A DNA stretch of 64,000 nt from a virus. This document shows positions 16,401 to 27,300 of this stretch, one piece after another. The translations under genes were made by a program, and so were the position numbers. How positions within the stretch are numbered: position 1 is the first letter of the stretch; each line of letters begins with the position of its first letter. The notes under the pieces are model-generated. The model had not been told where the DNA came from. It searched no databases and worked only from the letters and a program-made list of their open reading frames with translations. The stretch spans positions 1 to 64,000 of the IMG/VR virus record IMGVR_UViG_3300013005_000031; one strand, 5' to 3'.

Positions 16401-18374
16401 TACTTTTTTAGAAGTATCCAATTGTAAGTTTTGAATTGTATAACCTTCAGGAGCTATCAACCAGGTATCTGTTTGATACTCTTCATTATATATATTTCTT
16501 ATATACTTATTTTTTGGATATAGTTTATTAAAAATTTCAATGGCTTTACTTCTAGGTATAGGACTTACCCAATCTAAGTCATGCAATTGATTTTCATCAG
16601 GTCTATATACAGCACCTTGCATGGATAAAGTTATACTTCCCGTTAGTATAAAATGTTCAGCCATTTTATCAACAATAGTTTTTGCAAATGGATCAGATTC
16701 CAATGCTTTTTCTATAGATATTTTAGATACTTTTTTACCAACAGATCCTGGTTTATACACAGATTGTGTGATCAATGATTGATTTTGAATCAAAATATTA
16801 TCTGCAATATATCCTATGTTTTTATTTATTCTAGAGATTTTTAAGTTATTTAAAAAATCAAAAAACTGTTTTATTAGATTTTTTATTGACTCAGTAAGTG
16901 ATTTTGGTAATTGTGTATTTGTTTTTTTATGAAGTTCTTGTGATATTAAATCTCCCACAGCTTCTAAAAGTTCATCCTTTGATAAATTCTTAAACATAGA
17001 AGACTTTCTCATACTAGAAGTAATTTCTGTTATGAGTGGGTTATGCTGCATCATAAATGCAATGACTTTACCTGCTTGTTGCGGGTAATCCTGTTGATTA
17101 TTTTTATTTGTATAAATTATTTTATTAAGTATATCTACATGTGCTAAGCTATCTATACCCAATCTATCCTGAATATTTTCTAATACTTCTGTCTTTATAC
17201 CAAACTTAGAAAGATATGAAGCTAATGTTTTATTTAATTCATTATTTAACTCATTATAGATCTTAGGATTATTAAGTAAATCTGTTTTATCTATATTTAT
17301 TTTATTTATAGCAGAGTTTTTAATAATTTCATTTACAACTGAATCTATATCAGCCTCAGTTACTTTTGCACTTTTAATTTTTTTAACTAATCTATAGGCA
17401 TTATAATCATATATACCTATTTGATTAAGTATAGGAAAGATTTTATCATAATTTTTTTGTTCATATAATTTTTTCAATTCAAATATTAAACTCCAATAAT
17501 TAAAAAAGAGGTCATAGTCTACAATTTGTTCAGGAGTTACTTGATCAGCTTTTGTTTTAAATATTTTTTCTACTAATGCCTCATTGCTGAAGTATAAGTT
17601 CTTAATCATATCTTCCCCTCTAAAATTATATGCTTTATCTACATTGAGTTTATAAAGTTTTTTCTTTTCAAGCATTCTACCTATGTCTTCTGGCACAGAA
17701 GCTACAAAATCTATATTAGCAAATAAAATATCTAGCTCATTATATAACTCCTTTATGTTTGGTGAAGACATTAATCTTCCTTTAAAGACATTATTTTTAA
17801 CATCCCATTCTCCAAATATGTAAGTATTCTTAGATTTAAAAACTTGTAGATTATCAAAGACTTGTTGAAACTTTTCTCTATCAACAGCTTTGCCTTCTCT
17901 CTTTCTATCCATGAGATTAACATAGTTTTCATAGATTGTATCAACCTCATCTTTAGTTAAGTTTAAGTATTGACCATTAGAAACAACCTGAAAACCAGTA
18001 TTTTTTAATCTATCAATATTTATTCTCATCATCATTGGTTGAGCTTCAGGATCTCTACCCTTATCAAACTCAACCTGCAATTTTGCAAATAGATCTTTAT
18101 TAGGTACTGCCCAATATGTTCTATATTTTGCATCCCTTCTGTAAGTTGATCTTGACCAGTCTTCATTTTCAACAACATTGATGCTAAATAAAAGCTCACC
18201 ATCTGGTACAACTAAATTAGGATACTTAGCCTTAGCAAACGCAGTATATTTCTCATTTAGTTTATCAAACTCTGCTCTATCTAAAATTCTATTTAAGCCA
18301 TCAAAAGAAAAATCATCAATTATGTTTTTACTTTTTAGCTGATTAATTGTATTTATTTGTACTTGACAAGACAT
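10479..18374 (-). CDS. Giant virion cargo protein (2631 aa) with nucleotidyltransferase-like, HExxH peptidase and LysM parts
   Basis: This multi-domain protein is typical of the giant cargo genes beside the RNA polymerase of crAss-like phages. A possible worn-out zincin lies at about residues 429-450. The signature G579-S580 followed by D599-L-D601 fits the nucleotidyltransferase pattern GS...DxD. HEFAH at 852-856 is a metallopeptidase site. Long helical and probably coiled regions cover about 900-1800. A LysM domain (YTKGETLQKIADKYNITVEE) starts at about 2305. Two hydrophobic helices near 2462-2480 and 2506-2525 could insert in a membrane. The protein is probably packaged in the capsid and ejected, LysM touching peptidoglycan and the hydrophobic end aiding passage; this is inference. 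It is the last gene of the minus-strand block, 2 bases after the RNA polymerase gene, and ends in GRLGG. Confidence 0.85.
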   Translation of the reverse strand: MSCQVQINTINQLKSKNIIDDFSFDGLNRILDRAEFDKLNEKYTAFAKAKYPNLVVPDGELLFSINVVENEDWSRSTYRRDAKYRTYWAVPNKDLFAKLQVEFDKGRDPEAQPMMMRINIDRLKNTGFQVVSNGQYLNLTKDEVDTIYENYVNLMDRKREGKAVDREKFQQVFDNLQVFKSKNTYIFGEWDVKNNVFKGRLMSSPNIKELYNELDILFANIDFVASVPEDIGRMLEKKKLYKLNVDKAYNFRGEDMIKNLYFSNEALVEKIFKTKADQVTPEQIVDYDLFFNYWSLIFELKKLYEQKNYDKIFPILNQIGIYDYNAYRLVKKIKSAKVTEADIDSVVNEIIKNSAINKINIDKTDLLNNPKIYNELNNELNKTLASYLSKFGIKTEVLENIQDRLGIDSLAHVDILNKIIYTNKNNQQDYPQQAGKVIAFMMQHNPLITEITSSMRKSSMFKNLSKDELLEAVGDLISQELHKKTNTQLPKSLTESIKNLIKQFFDFLNNLKISRINKNIGYIADNILIQNQSLITQSVYKPGSVGKKVSKISIEKALESDPFAKTIVDKMAEHFILTGSITLSMQGAVYRPDENQLHDLDWVSPIPRSKAIEIFNKLYPKNKYIRNIYNEEYQTDTWLIAPEGYTIQNLQLDTSKKVFKNGVVTGSTNKIIGYDVVDSNGNVVSSYLPLTDSHTGKIEAKLIDIFTYEKNIEEKTAGRKVTLDSGTVLEIANWQNTFNAKLEFGRLKDIWDYNRFIPNENIQEDAGLMAYGIPLVDINIETLQDARSKRVAEELAKKLSLGLNIGFQNITPEKAAEITRVSPTPYNGEPAFYYAGTVYVVGDNVSINTVLHEFAHPVINGIRTKNRKLFNNLYDALIKTVEGQQIRDNVLKNYPELVSNEDMLKSEILTYGLQLSSVNKLTQKIQTEGFESVINKILAAIKDFFRGIFGNKQGISSINEDTTLNELGSMLLENEIDLSEYDVTEDDLFQYGKFVTERANELTKSLSKESLEKIINEWYASNQAILNRSKNFKTDKAIKQMVSETIFGSKTEGGSKNLLPEAVSLLRDFQTITDTSRYTSEELMSLVIDAEDKQIKELYKQARALVNSIDKIDIIAENMLNDLGKIYKDKNVSARNTLALVNFYKQNTYAWKETIDQFNNVLRESGVKMDKDNLFYNVLNKINANLDEVDVIISQIYKKNNIQFYVELTGPMNEFVQEEFKKNLTIAFKNAYNNLAERETAINNFYNKVISQEDVTDDLEELYKRGVPKDVLARFLNLYQDMVSTPEKLQGALTGHARDVSWFNRFLESYTSSNDPIVGSLALFIQNQRTEITNDFMEESGSFLKSLEKLLPQVNFNKLNVTQIQDMVTFEDTILYWDKETGKPIQRKIRTFLNEFGNGYRYEEDILEYNLAQARISKDQDKIIQAREELRQFKKDYMWQEFVPEYYESDNVYDELVEGYDAATSKRINMEAYAKRKNALDEYNSLLSEHDDELSRFENYDAIQAAFRNFKQLSRLTYEDGTAKQDDPKKGIFDLSIAKVLVKASRAKSKFYEFVPSEKSLESAYNEFINSLAIEGIQRDTVEFDKKVREWQRQNITMKYAPAYADKRKALVARLGELQTKMNLPFDISGTYQEINDLVFTYRDELGQPITPELGEAKIKKIKDLEQSIINFRESLARNTGLTQEELSYLNSLTAMAKKGVNLTDDQKKAMVRLLEKQTKTGLNISEAAEFQSILSELGDLSEKIPTDYYMDALNFNLSRLNKPEVTSDKVNDYINSDEFQDLLDEDEILSNWFEDNHVSKKRRDKDKVEIIFELSYANRITVPSDKKYILSTKVLDNETGETITFNGVPNARHSVYRVKNEYRTIPIGESWDNYIGTIIDNKGNYLPRLFNPGNKNSAKDNKYMNQRFFDLKRSNNAEFKLLEEMKKFHLGVQKGQSNYSKLYLDMPRHALKAGDIFQAMQRGKIGERFKTFTDWKNQLVGKSITDFERGYNYDAKNNLVNTDLKGNEITYVPVEGIYNLELENTDADIITGLFKYGMSIKTQGKLLESLPIVESIVDTLEDPANQPKNMEAYSKGIFNVRNLYQNPTKAGAENNRLGQVRSLIEREYRGQQTASFEESNPRLAKWLDIIQGLSTRASLAVNIPSDLKNQFSGYMQSMIESIGGEFITSKDYAMAIPWSSQAMITWASKDAFAVGPGSLSGQMIQRFDPTFTSEDKFGNSVSKSIVKDLANGSWMYAHRKFGEMDVAVKLFGAFLHGQKVNQVVNGKQVFIRYVDAFELDKEGLMKLKTGVDVAWDTKSVFHTYTKGETLQKIADKYNITVEELKKRNNVESEIQFEDGQEIVIAKSEKFKAFKNKLQGTSRRLFGAYDRFGQPEGNKFIAYRMFFFMRKWFTPMLTNRWGINTKTASFSQGGERYDWALGKYTKGYYISAFQTLVRMLKSKGAEMAYMTDQEKSDLKRTMAEGMLIIFTALIASMLLGFDPDDDDKWKKIRERSGAINEDNFNTYGFLVNHFLLLVLGVQAETSAFVPLPKIYGVNLGADDYVKMLTSTSTSWYNTVVLYTQIMGDVLNFITFDEAERYEKDQGPYWWKQKGALKFWKRLFGVVGFTGGTGDVETTLKNQQASAGRLGG

Positions 18375-18376
18375 TA

Positions 18377-21300
18377 TTATTCACATTTAAATGGATCTTC
18401 TTCTAAACCTAGTTGATCAAGTATTTCTTGATCTGTTAAACCTTCTGCAATCTCTGTTCTTTTTTGCATTTCATTATACATTGCTGAGCCTGGATTTATG
18501 TATCCAAATTCATCAAACAATCTTGTACTTAAATATACAAATAATTCTTGAGGCATCAATGCAGAATCCCCAAATCCTGTGTTTGGAAATGCTATAGGTG
18601 TGAATTTACTTTCACCATCATTAATAGATTTAATGTGTGCAATTTCTTCTTCCCATAATCTTAAAACATCTTTGTAAGCTTCTTTTGGTAAATTTTGAAA
18701 ATTATCCCCAAGTTTAGTTAAAGATGTTGTTATGTTCATTGTCATATTACCAGCATACTTTTCTAGTTCTTGTTGTCCACCAAAATTCTTTTTCTTCTTA
18801 TTGTAAGTTTCATTAACATTGTTTTTGATAAATACAACATTGTCATTTTGATTAACTAGTTTCTCATAGAATTCTTTATTACCTAATTCATCCTGATATT
18901 GGAAAACATTAGTTCTATTAGTTTCTATTAGATCATATGGTGACTTTTCTTCATCTTCCATTTGGTCTGTAACATCTATACCTAGATTTGTATCAAAATC
19001 CATAAGATAGTCTTTGTATCTACCCTTATTAATATTTCTACGAGAATTTACTTGTGTAAACTTTTCAAAGAATTTATCAAGTATAACATCTCCACTTGCA
19101 TTTAATAAATCTATAAATTGATCTGATTCATTTTTCATTACATCTAAAAAGTTTGTAAAATCTACAACATTGGTAAAGCTCAATTTAGTTTTATTAAGAC
19201 CAGTTTGTAAGAAGGCAAAGTTAGACATTAATGCAAACATATCACTGATTCTATCATTCTCATCTTTATCAACTACTTTTAAAACAGATCTGTCAGAAAG
19301 ATTCTTAAGATTACTTGTGTAAACATTAGCTTTAGATGTATTCATATCTTTATCAGCAAGATAGATATTAAATATAGATTTGGTTTTATCTGAGTCTTGT
19401 TTAAGTACATTCAATATCTCATAGCTATTAAGCAATGAATCTTTATGTTCAATTAAGAATTTAACATATCTTGAAGCTAGAGCATTGTCTTTATCAATAA
19501 ACAAATGATAGAAGTTATATACATTGTCCAATGCTTTATTGGTAATGTATCTCTCATAGATAAATCTACCTAATATTCCTCCATCCACATCTGGATTAGC
19601 TTCATAAAGATCTAGTCCTTCTTTTCTAAACCAAGATTTATTAACCATCTCATTGATAGGGTATTCTGATCTTAAGAACTCTCTTTCAGCAACAAATCTC
19701 ATGTATAGCTCAAAGTTTAGTTTACCATTCTCCATGAAGGTTCTTGGATCTAAAGAGTACATGTTTCTATTTTCATAGCTGTTTACTTCTTCTGATCCTC
19801 TTGCCCATGCCTCTGAATCAAATTCTTCTTTGAGTGAAGCCTCATCTATATACAAAAACTTAGTACCATCTTTGTTAGCTTTAACAAATGCCCCTCTACT
19901 TTTTATATCAGAAGCTAGTGCAGTAGGTATTTGCTTTTTGATAGTATAAGACATGTAACTGTCTGTCAGTTTATATTTTCTAATTGCATTCTGAAAAATC
20001 ATGTTAATTAGGTCATTTCTAAACATAGTCATGAATAGATCTATCTTTCCTTCACCTAATAGTTTTCTTGATACTTTTCTAAATACTTGTGAATTCTGAA
20101 TAATATAGTCACTAATTACCTTGTTATATCTAAATTTAAACAAAGGTCTAATTACAGCTAGAGATAAAGGACCATTAAAGAAAGAGCTAATAACAGAGTC
20201 ATTAAGCATTCCTTTTAACAAATCTTTGCTAATTTTAGTTTCATTAGCTAATTCTTCTATAGCAGATTCTGATAATTCTATTTCTGACCCAGTTGTCTTT
20301 GTAGATGTATCAGGATTAGAAGATAGCTTTAATGATGTAAGCCCGGTGATTTGTTCTTCTATCTCTATATAATGTAAGAACATTGCTTTTGCAAGATCAG
20401 CTTCATTAGCAGAAAGTTTACCTTCATTCTTAGAGAAATTTTCAATAAGAGTTAGCATCTCCCGTTCAGTGAAAGATTTATCTTTTCTACCTTCTAAGTA
20501 TTTCTCAGCTAATTCAACACCTTTTTCATATATGTTTTTTGATTTTGCAGAACTTGATAGTTCTCTTGTATTAAAATACTTTTCAATAACTCTACTTGCA
20601 GCTTGTTTAGCTACTATAGCTGGATTATCTGGTTTATTATTTAATACTTCAGCATATGTAGAATTAGCAAGAGTTTTTTGTTTTATGTATTCTCTAACTA
20701 GAGGATTAGATACAAAATATATTGCTTCTTTGACAGGTACACCTGTTTTTAATAAATACATTAATGTTGGTGCAGTCTCATAATTACCTTGAATAAAGAA
20801 AATCCAAGGATCTTTTTCAACATCCACCCAACCATTTATTAATTGCGCTAAAATATCTGCTACCTTATATTCATTTTCCACATCAAACATGTTAGACATT
20901 GAGATAAAGTCCTCACCATCTACATTTAATTTATGATGTCTTAGCCACAAGTGTGCATCTCTCTCCTCTATATTTTTACCAACAATGTGCATGTATTTAT
21001 TAGGCATGTATGCACCCAAGCTATTAAAGATTACATTAAAAGTATTTTCAATAGCACCCAATCCTAATGTTCTCTTACCTACAATGTTAGACTCATGTTT
21101 GTATACATTATACAATGATTCTAAAACTCTAGTAGGGCTAATAATCTTTTTAGTTGCATTATCTGGATCTATATTTGGATCCGTCATTTTATTAGCATAT
21201 GGATTATATTTCATTACATACTGTGATAGTTCAGCAGCAATAGGCTCTAAAATATAATTACTATTAGGAGTGATTAAAGACACATAGTTATCTGGTAATT

Positions 21301-24300
21301 CCAGAATTTCTTTCATGTTATATATAAGATCATTTTCTACACCTGCTTTTTGCTCTTCAAATAACATTTCTATTTCACCGGTAGATAAACCTGCAGCTTT
21401 TAATCTATTGTATTCAGCTTTGAATTCATTATAGCTATTAAACTGTGCTTTTTTTACTGTACCATCAGAATTTAAATTTGTCATGAAGGTTGTAAGTTTA
21501 TCAATATCAAAGTCAGCTCCTGATTTAGCTACAATCTCAGCTGGTGGAATGATAATATTACCTGCTTGTGGAGGAAGGAAATGATATACTTCAGCAAATT
21601 CTGCAGAGTTTAGACCCTGTACTGGAATCCTAACTCCTACTAATGTTATTGCTCTTCTGTTAGCTTCATTATTTGCATTCAACCAAGCTTCATCTTTAAT
21701 TTTTTCATTCAATCTCATGAGTGAATTGTCCATGTCTAGAACACCATCTGATAAATATACTCCAATGGTTTCCCCATTTCCATAATCTAAACTAAAAAGC
21801 TTATAATAGTCTCCCTGTATAGCTATCATTACTTTCATAGCTGCAGTATAACCATTTGCTTTTTTATGAAATGTAGGTAAGAAGTTAGTTCCTACATATT
21901 TTTTAATTACAGCATCTCTCTCTGCTTTAGTTTTAGTAGATAAAGTTTTTGATATATCAGCATATTGATTGAAAAAGCCAGAAGACATTTGTACCAATGC
22001 TTCTCCTTTTACTTTTTGCTTAATAACTTTTTTGTTAATAATTGATAAAAGTAATTTTTCAATTTTAGCAGATTCTGGATGAAAAGATAAATCATTTACA
22101 AGAGAGTTATCACTTTCATATACATCTATAAAATCTATAAGGTCATCACTTAATATATCATCTTTTTCTAGATTAGCTCTAATTACACTTGTAAGTTTTT
22201 CCATACTAGCATTGGCAGTTGGAAGGTATTCTCCATCTACCTCTTCATATCCAAGTTGATTTAATAGTTGTAACTTATGAAGATTAGTTAAAAACTCTAC
22301 ATTTTTTATGTAGTCATTAACTCTTCTTATAACTTCTTTATCTTTAGATATGATTTCACCATTCTCATATAATCCTTCAAGGATCATCTTTCTAATCTGT
22401 GTAGAAAATATAGTTACTTCTTTAAATGAGGAGTTAATCTCTGTCTGATTTTTAAGGAATTCTGCAAAGATGGTGTTCTCTGTAAATTTAACATTTTGAT
22501 TAAAAGATCCATCTTCATTAAAGACTTCATCACCAGTTCCAATGTGTCCAATCTTAGATCCTGTTTCAAATGTAACATAATCTACTTGTTGCTCCATCAT
22601 TTTCATATGTAGGTCATATAATTCAGAACCTTCTTTTGCAACTCCTGGAACTAATGGTGCAAGTGAGAACTTGTGGAATGATGTTACAGGTAAACCGGTT
22701 GATTGTATATTACCAAAGTACTGTAATTTGTAAGGAGGGAAAAACTGTATGGCATCTTCTAGAGTAATGTTTTCTCCTCTTGATACTTTCTTATAAAGAT
22801 CTTCTTGCTCATCTGACCATTTACCTTCTAACCATTTAAGATTTCTATAAGCTTCAAAAGTTATATAACCTTGACCATCAGCTACTTTCATTTGTTTGTA
22901 TTCTTTTAATACTTTTTCTGCAAGAGCTTTAGCTTTAACTGCGTCACCATATCTTTCAGTATATGTTTTAGTTAATTCTTTTAAATACTCTGGATAGTAT
23001 TTAGAATCTTTTTTAAGTTCTTTCATGATGGCAGTTTTCAATGTACCATCATATTGTCTATACTTTATTTTATCTTTTGTTCTTGTATTGTTTAAGTAAT
23101 CAATATATCTTTTTGGAAGCATATTGTTTACAAACTGCATAGCTAAAGCATCAGCTCTAAAACCTAGACCACCAGAACCTAAACCAGCATTTCTTTTATG
23201 AAACTCTTCTTTCTTATGATTGTATTGTGCTAAATCACCATATGCAAGAATAACAGTTTCATATTTATGAATAAAAGAATTATATGTATATGCCTTAGTT
23301 AAAATTTCATTTACATCTTCTCCTTTCTTAGCAAATTCTGCTGCTAAAGATGCATCTACATATTCATTTTCCTCAAGCCTTTCATAGTTTTCTTGAGTCA
23401 TTAGATTAAAATATTTAATTATATCTCTCTCTACTTCATCTCTTAGTGTTACATTATCATTTAATATTTCCATCATGTCAAAGTCTGCCTGTTTATTATC
23501 TACAGCATCTTGAATAATGTCATATAGTTTTTCTTGAGTGTCTTTAGTAAGGATATCATCAAATAAAGTAAATGCCTCTCCAGCAAATACCTTTCTACCT
23601 AATTTATCAGTAACTTCATTATTGTAGCCAGTATATCTTTTAAATTTCTCTATGTCATTTTTAAATCTAAAAATTCTAAGAGACTCTCCAGATAAGTAAC
23701 CCATCATTATTTTAGCTCCTTCCAATTCTCCAACACCCCCTTGAGCAAATGCATTGATGTCAATGTATAAGTTTTTACTTTCTTTTGCTTTTCCAGGATA
23801 TGTAATAATTGAAGTTTTTTTATCAACAGTAAGACCCATTGCCATATTCTTAGAAGCATGTCTCATAAACTCCTCTACACCATTCAACAACATTGTATGG
23901 AACTCTTGTAAGAACTTACCTACTCCATCCATAGAAGCTGTGTTACTTCCTGTGGTATCATCTTGTTCTTTACTGATAAACTGTGTACCTGTAATATTCT
24001 GAAGAAGTAATTTTGCATTCTTTCTCTTTTTGCCATATTGCTCTGGCTTTTTTGGATTTCTCTTCATATAGAATACACTATTAAGCAATTGAGAAAAACC
24101 TACTTGCGTATTATTTTCTTTAGCTAACCAGTGCATTTGTTTAAACAAAGGAGAAGTAGTTAACTCTTGGTAAGTTTCAGCTTTATTAATAGCTGTAATT
24201 ACACGAGTTATTGTGTTATCCACAAAGTGTTCCCATACTCTATTTCTTTCTGCATTAAGTACACTAAAATTAGAAAAGCCATCTGAAAATTCATTTTGAA

Positions 24301-27300
24301 TTTCTGCCAATATTCTTATTCTATTTTGTACATCATAACCCTGTTCTTTGTCCTTACGCAGTTTTATATTTATACCTTCTGCTAAGTACTTTAAAGGATT
24401 TCTTCTAAATTCATCTTTAAGAAATTCATCATTAGATTGATTAACAACCTTCAATGCATCTAGCATTATATCTAATCCAAACTCAGTAGAAAAGTTTAAA
24501 GACTTATTATAGACAATATTATATATTGCAGGACTAGATAAGTCCAGTTCTATACCTAATGCTTTTAAAAATTCAACAGAATCTCTAGCAGTCATTACTG
24601 TTCTTTTACTAAATCTTTCTACAATTTTATTTAACTTTAGTAAATTATTATTTGAACCAACTTCTTTTTCAACGTATTTATTTATACTTGGATCAGCCAT
24701 TATAAAGTTTGTTTCCCATTCACCGGTAACTGCATAAACATCCATACTAGCTTTAGAAAGTTTTGTTTTAAACTTCTTATCACCTTCTTTGTCTATGTTT
24801 AACTGAACGTATCTAATTCTTGGTTTTTTAAGATCTTGCCAAAAATTAGTTTCTACTCTATACTCAATTGGACTTTTATAACCTCCACCTTCAACATCAA
24901 CATGTACTGTTTGAGGTAAGAGCTGCATTAATTGCTGGAACTCTGGAAAGTTTTCTACATTATCAGCCAATCTTTGGTACATCTCATATATATCATATGA
25001 ACCTTCTAAGATCTTAGCAAGTCTCTTCCACATGATATCTACACTTTCTAACTTAGGAATACCAAAGAAATCTTTTTCATACTGAATATTACCTTCCTCA
25101 TCTTTAACAACTTCACCCTTAACATTTTTTTGAACTCTAAAAATTCCTGATAAAAGCATTAAGGTTTCTTCACTAGCCAGTTCTTTAGATGAGAAAGTAT
25201 TACCACTTGCATCTTTAAATTGTTTTGAAGCCTCAATTGATGTTGTGTCTTCTATTTCATTATAAGATTCTTTAAGGGCTGTAAACCTAGATTTCTTTAA
25301 GTGATATGCAACAACACCTGTTTGTTGTTTACCCTCAATAGATAGTTTTATATCACCATAGTTAGTTATGATTTTAGATACAAGATCTATAATATTTTTT
25401 AGTTTAGCTTCTTGTGCCGCTAAATCAATATTTACAGTCTCAGATTCTAAGTTCTTTAAAGCTACTTGCTTATATTCATCAACATAATATTCTTGTAACT
25501 CTAAAAACTTATCATATATATTTTCATATAAAGCAGCTCTATTTTTTAAATTCTTAGTAGTTTTTAAAAATCCAGTTGTGGTATTAGCTTGAACATTAAA
25601 GTTTTGAAATTCAGCAGCAGCTAAAGCATCTATTGTATTTTTAATTGTTAGACTTTCATCTGCAGTAAATGTTACTACATTTTTGTTAGCCTTAATTGCT
25701 TGGATATTTCTATCACCTCTGTTTAGTTTAGTAAATCTAACATTCTGAGTTGATGCATTTAAACTTTGGAATAAACCTTTTTTAATTGCTTGTTCTGGTT
25801 TGTTAGTTCTAAGAACATCAAACATCTCTCTTACTCTAGGAATGTCTCTTGGGCGGGTCATGTCTTTTCTAGTTATCCCACCATAAGCCCATCTTAAGAA
25901 AGAAGCTATGCGTTCAAATAGTTTAGCAAGAAATGTTGGAAGAGATTCTTTAAACTTCTCAGACTTCATATATGATCTAAAGTCTTCTGCTATGTCTTCT
26001 TCTATATCAAATGCATCAGCATCTTTCCACTTATTTACTTTTTGAGCTTCAGCATACAATGCTTCTTTTTCTTCAAGAGTTAAGAACAACTGTGAAAAAG
26101 CATGCCATGCCTCATGGTAAATGTCCACGTTAGTACCACCTTTCCAAAGAGTAATACTTGCATTTTCAAAAGTAGCAACAGCATCTGAGTTAGCTAATTC
26201 AGTAAGCCTCATTAAAAGCTTTATTTGAGTTTCATTATCAATTTTTACTTGTGATAAAAATGAATTATTCCACCAGTCAAGAGCTTTGTCTTTTGTTTTC
26301 TTAGTAGTAAAGAATTTATCTAAAAAAGTATTTAACTCTTGTTTTCTTGATAGATAAGAACTTTTCCCGGGTTTTCTTAAGATATTAGATATAGTATTTT
26401 GAGCTGCAATAATATCTTGTTTTGTTGCTTTTTGCGGTTTAGTCTCTGGGACAACTTCTGTTATAACAATGTCAGCATCCTCAACTTTATTTCTTCTGTT
26501 GATTAAATCTGCAAGAACATCTACATGAGATCTATATTTTTCACCAGATTTCTTATAGTAAATAAATGTTACATCATCTAGCCAACCTTTTTGAATTGAG
26601 TCTAAGATCCATTTTCTTCTTTTTTGCTCTACATTTTTATGCTTCTTACCTGTTAACCAGTCTTCATAATTCTGTACTGCAGTCTCTATATCATCAACAA
26701 CCTTAACACCCTTATTTAAATTATCTTTTTGTGTAGACCATGGGTTACCAAAATGTTCTTGAAAAGGAACCATTGGTGTTAAACCTCTTGCAGGTCTCAT
26801 ACCCCATGTACCTTTTCCATCATTAAAGGCATCTTTGGCTACTTGATAATTATTAAAATTTTTAACTTGTGCCTTTGGTTCTGACGGAGCACTCTTTTTA
26901 GTTTTTTTATTATCTGGATTAACCTCTTTTGGAGGACCAACTTCATATAACTTTTGACCAGGTACTAATATATCAGGAATATTAAATGTCAAATATGCAT
27001 TTAACCCAGAGAAGTATTTAGATGTTTCTTCTGGATACTCAATAAGAACACTGTCTTTAATAAAGTCTAAGTAATCTTCTTGTACTTCTTCTAGTTTACC
27101 CTTTTCATTTATAATATAATCGGTAAATTCTTTACCCATTAGCTTATCAACTAGATTTAAAGATGCACTATATACTTTCTTTGGACCTTTTTGTTTTGCA
27201 TAAATTTCCCAGTTTGTCCGTGCTTCTAATAGATGTTTATATATCAACTCTCTTGTTTCAGGTGTATATAAAACATCTTGTTCTATTGGGTCTTCTCCTT

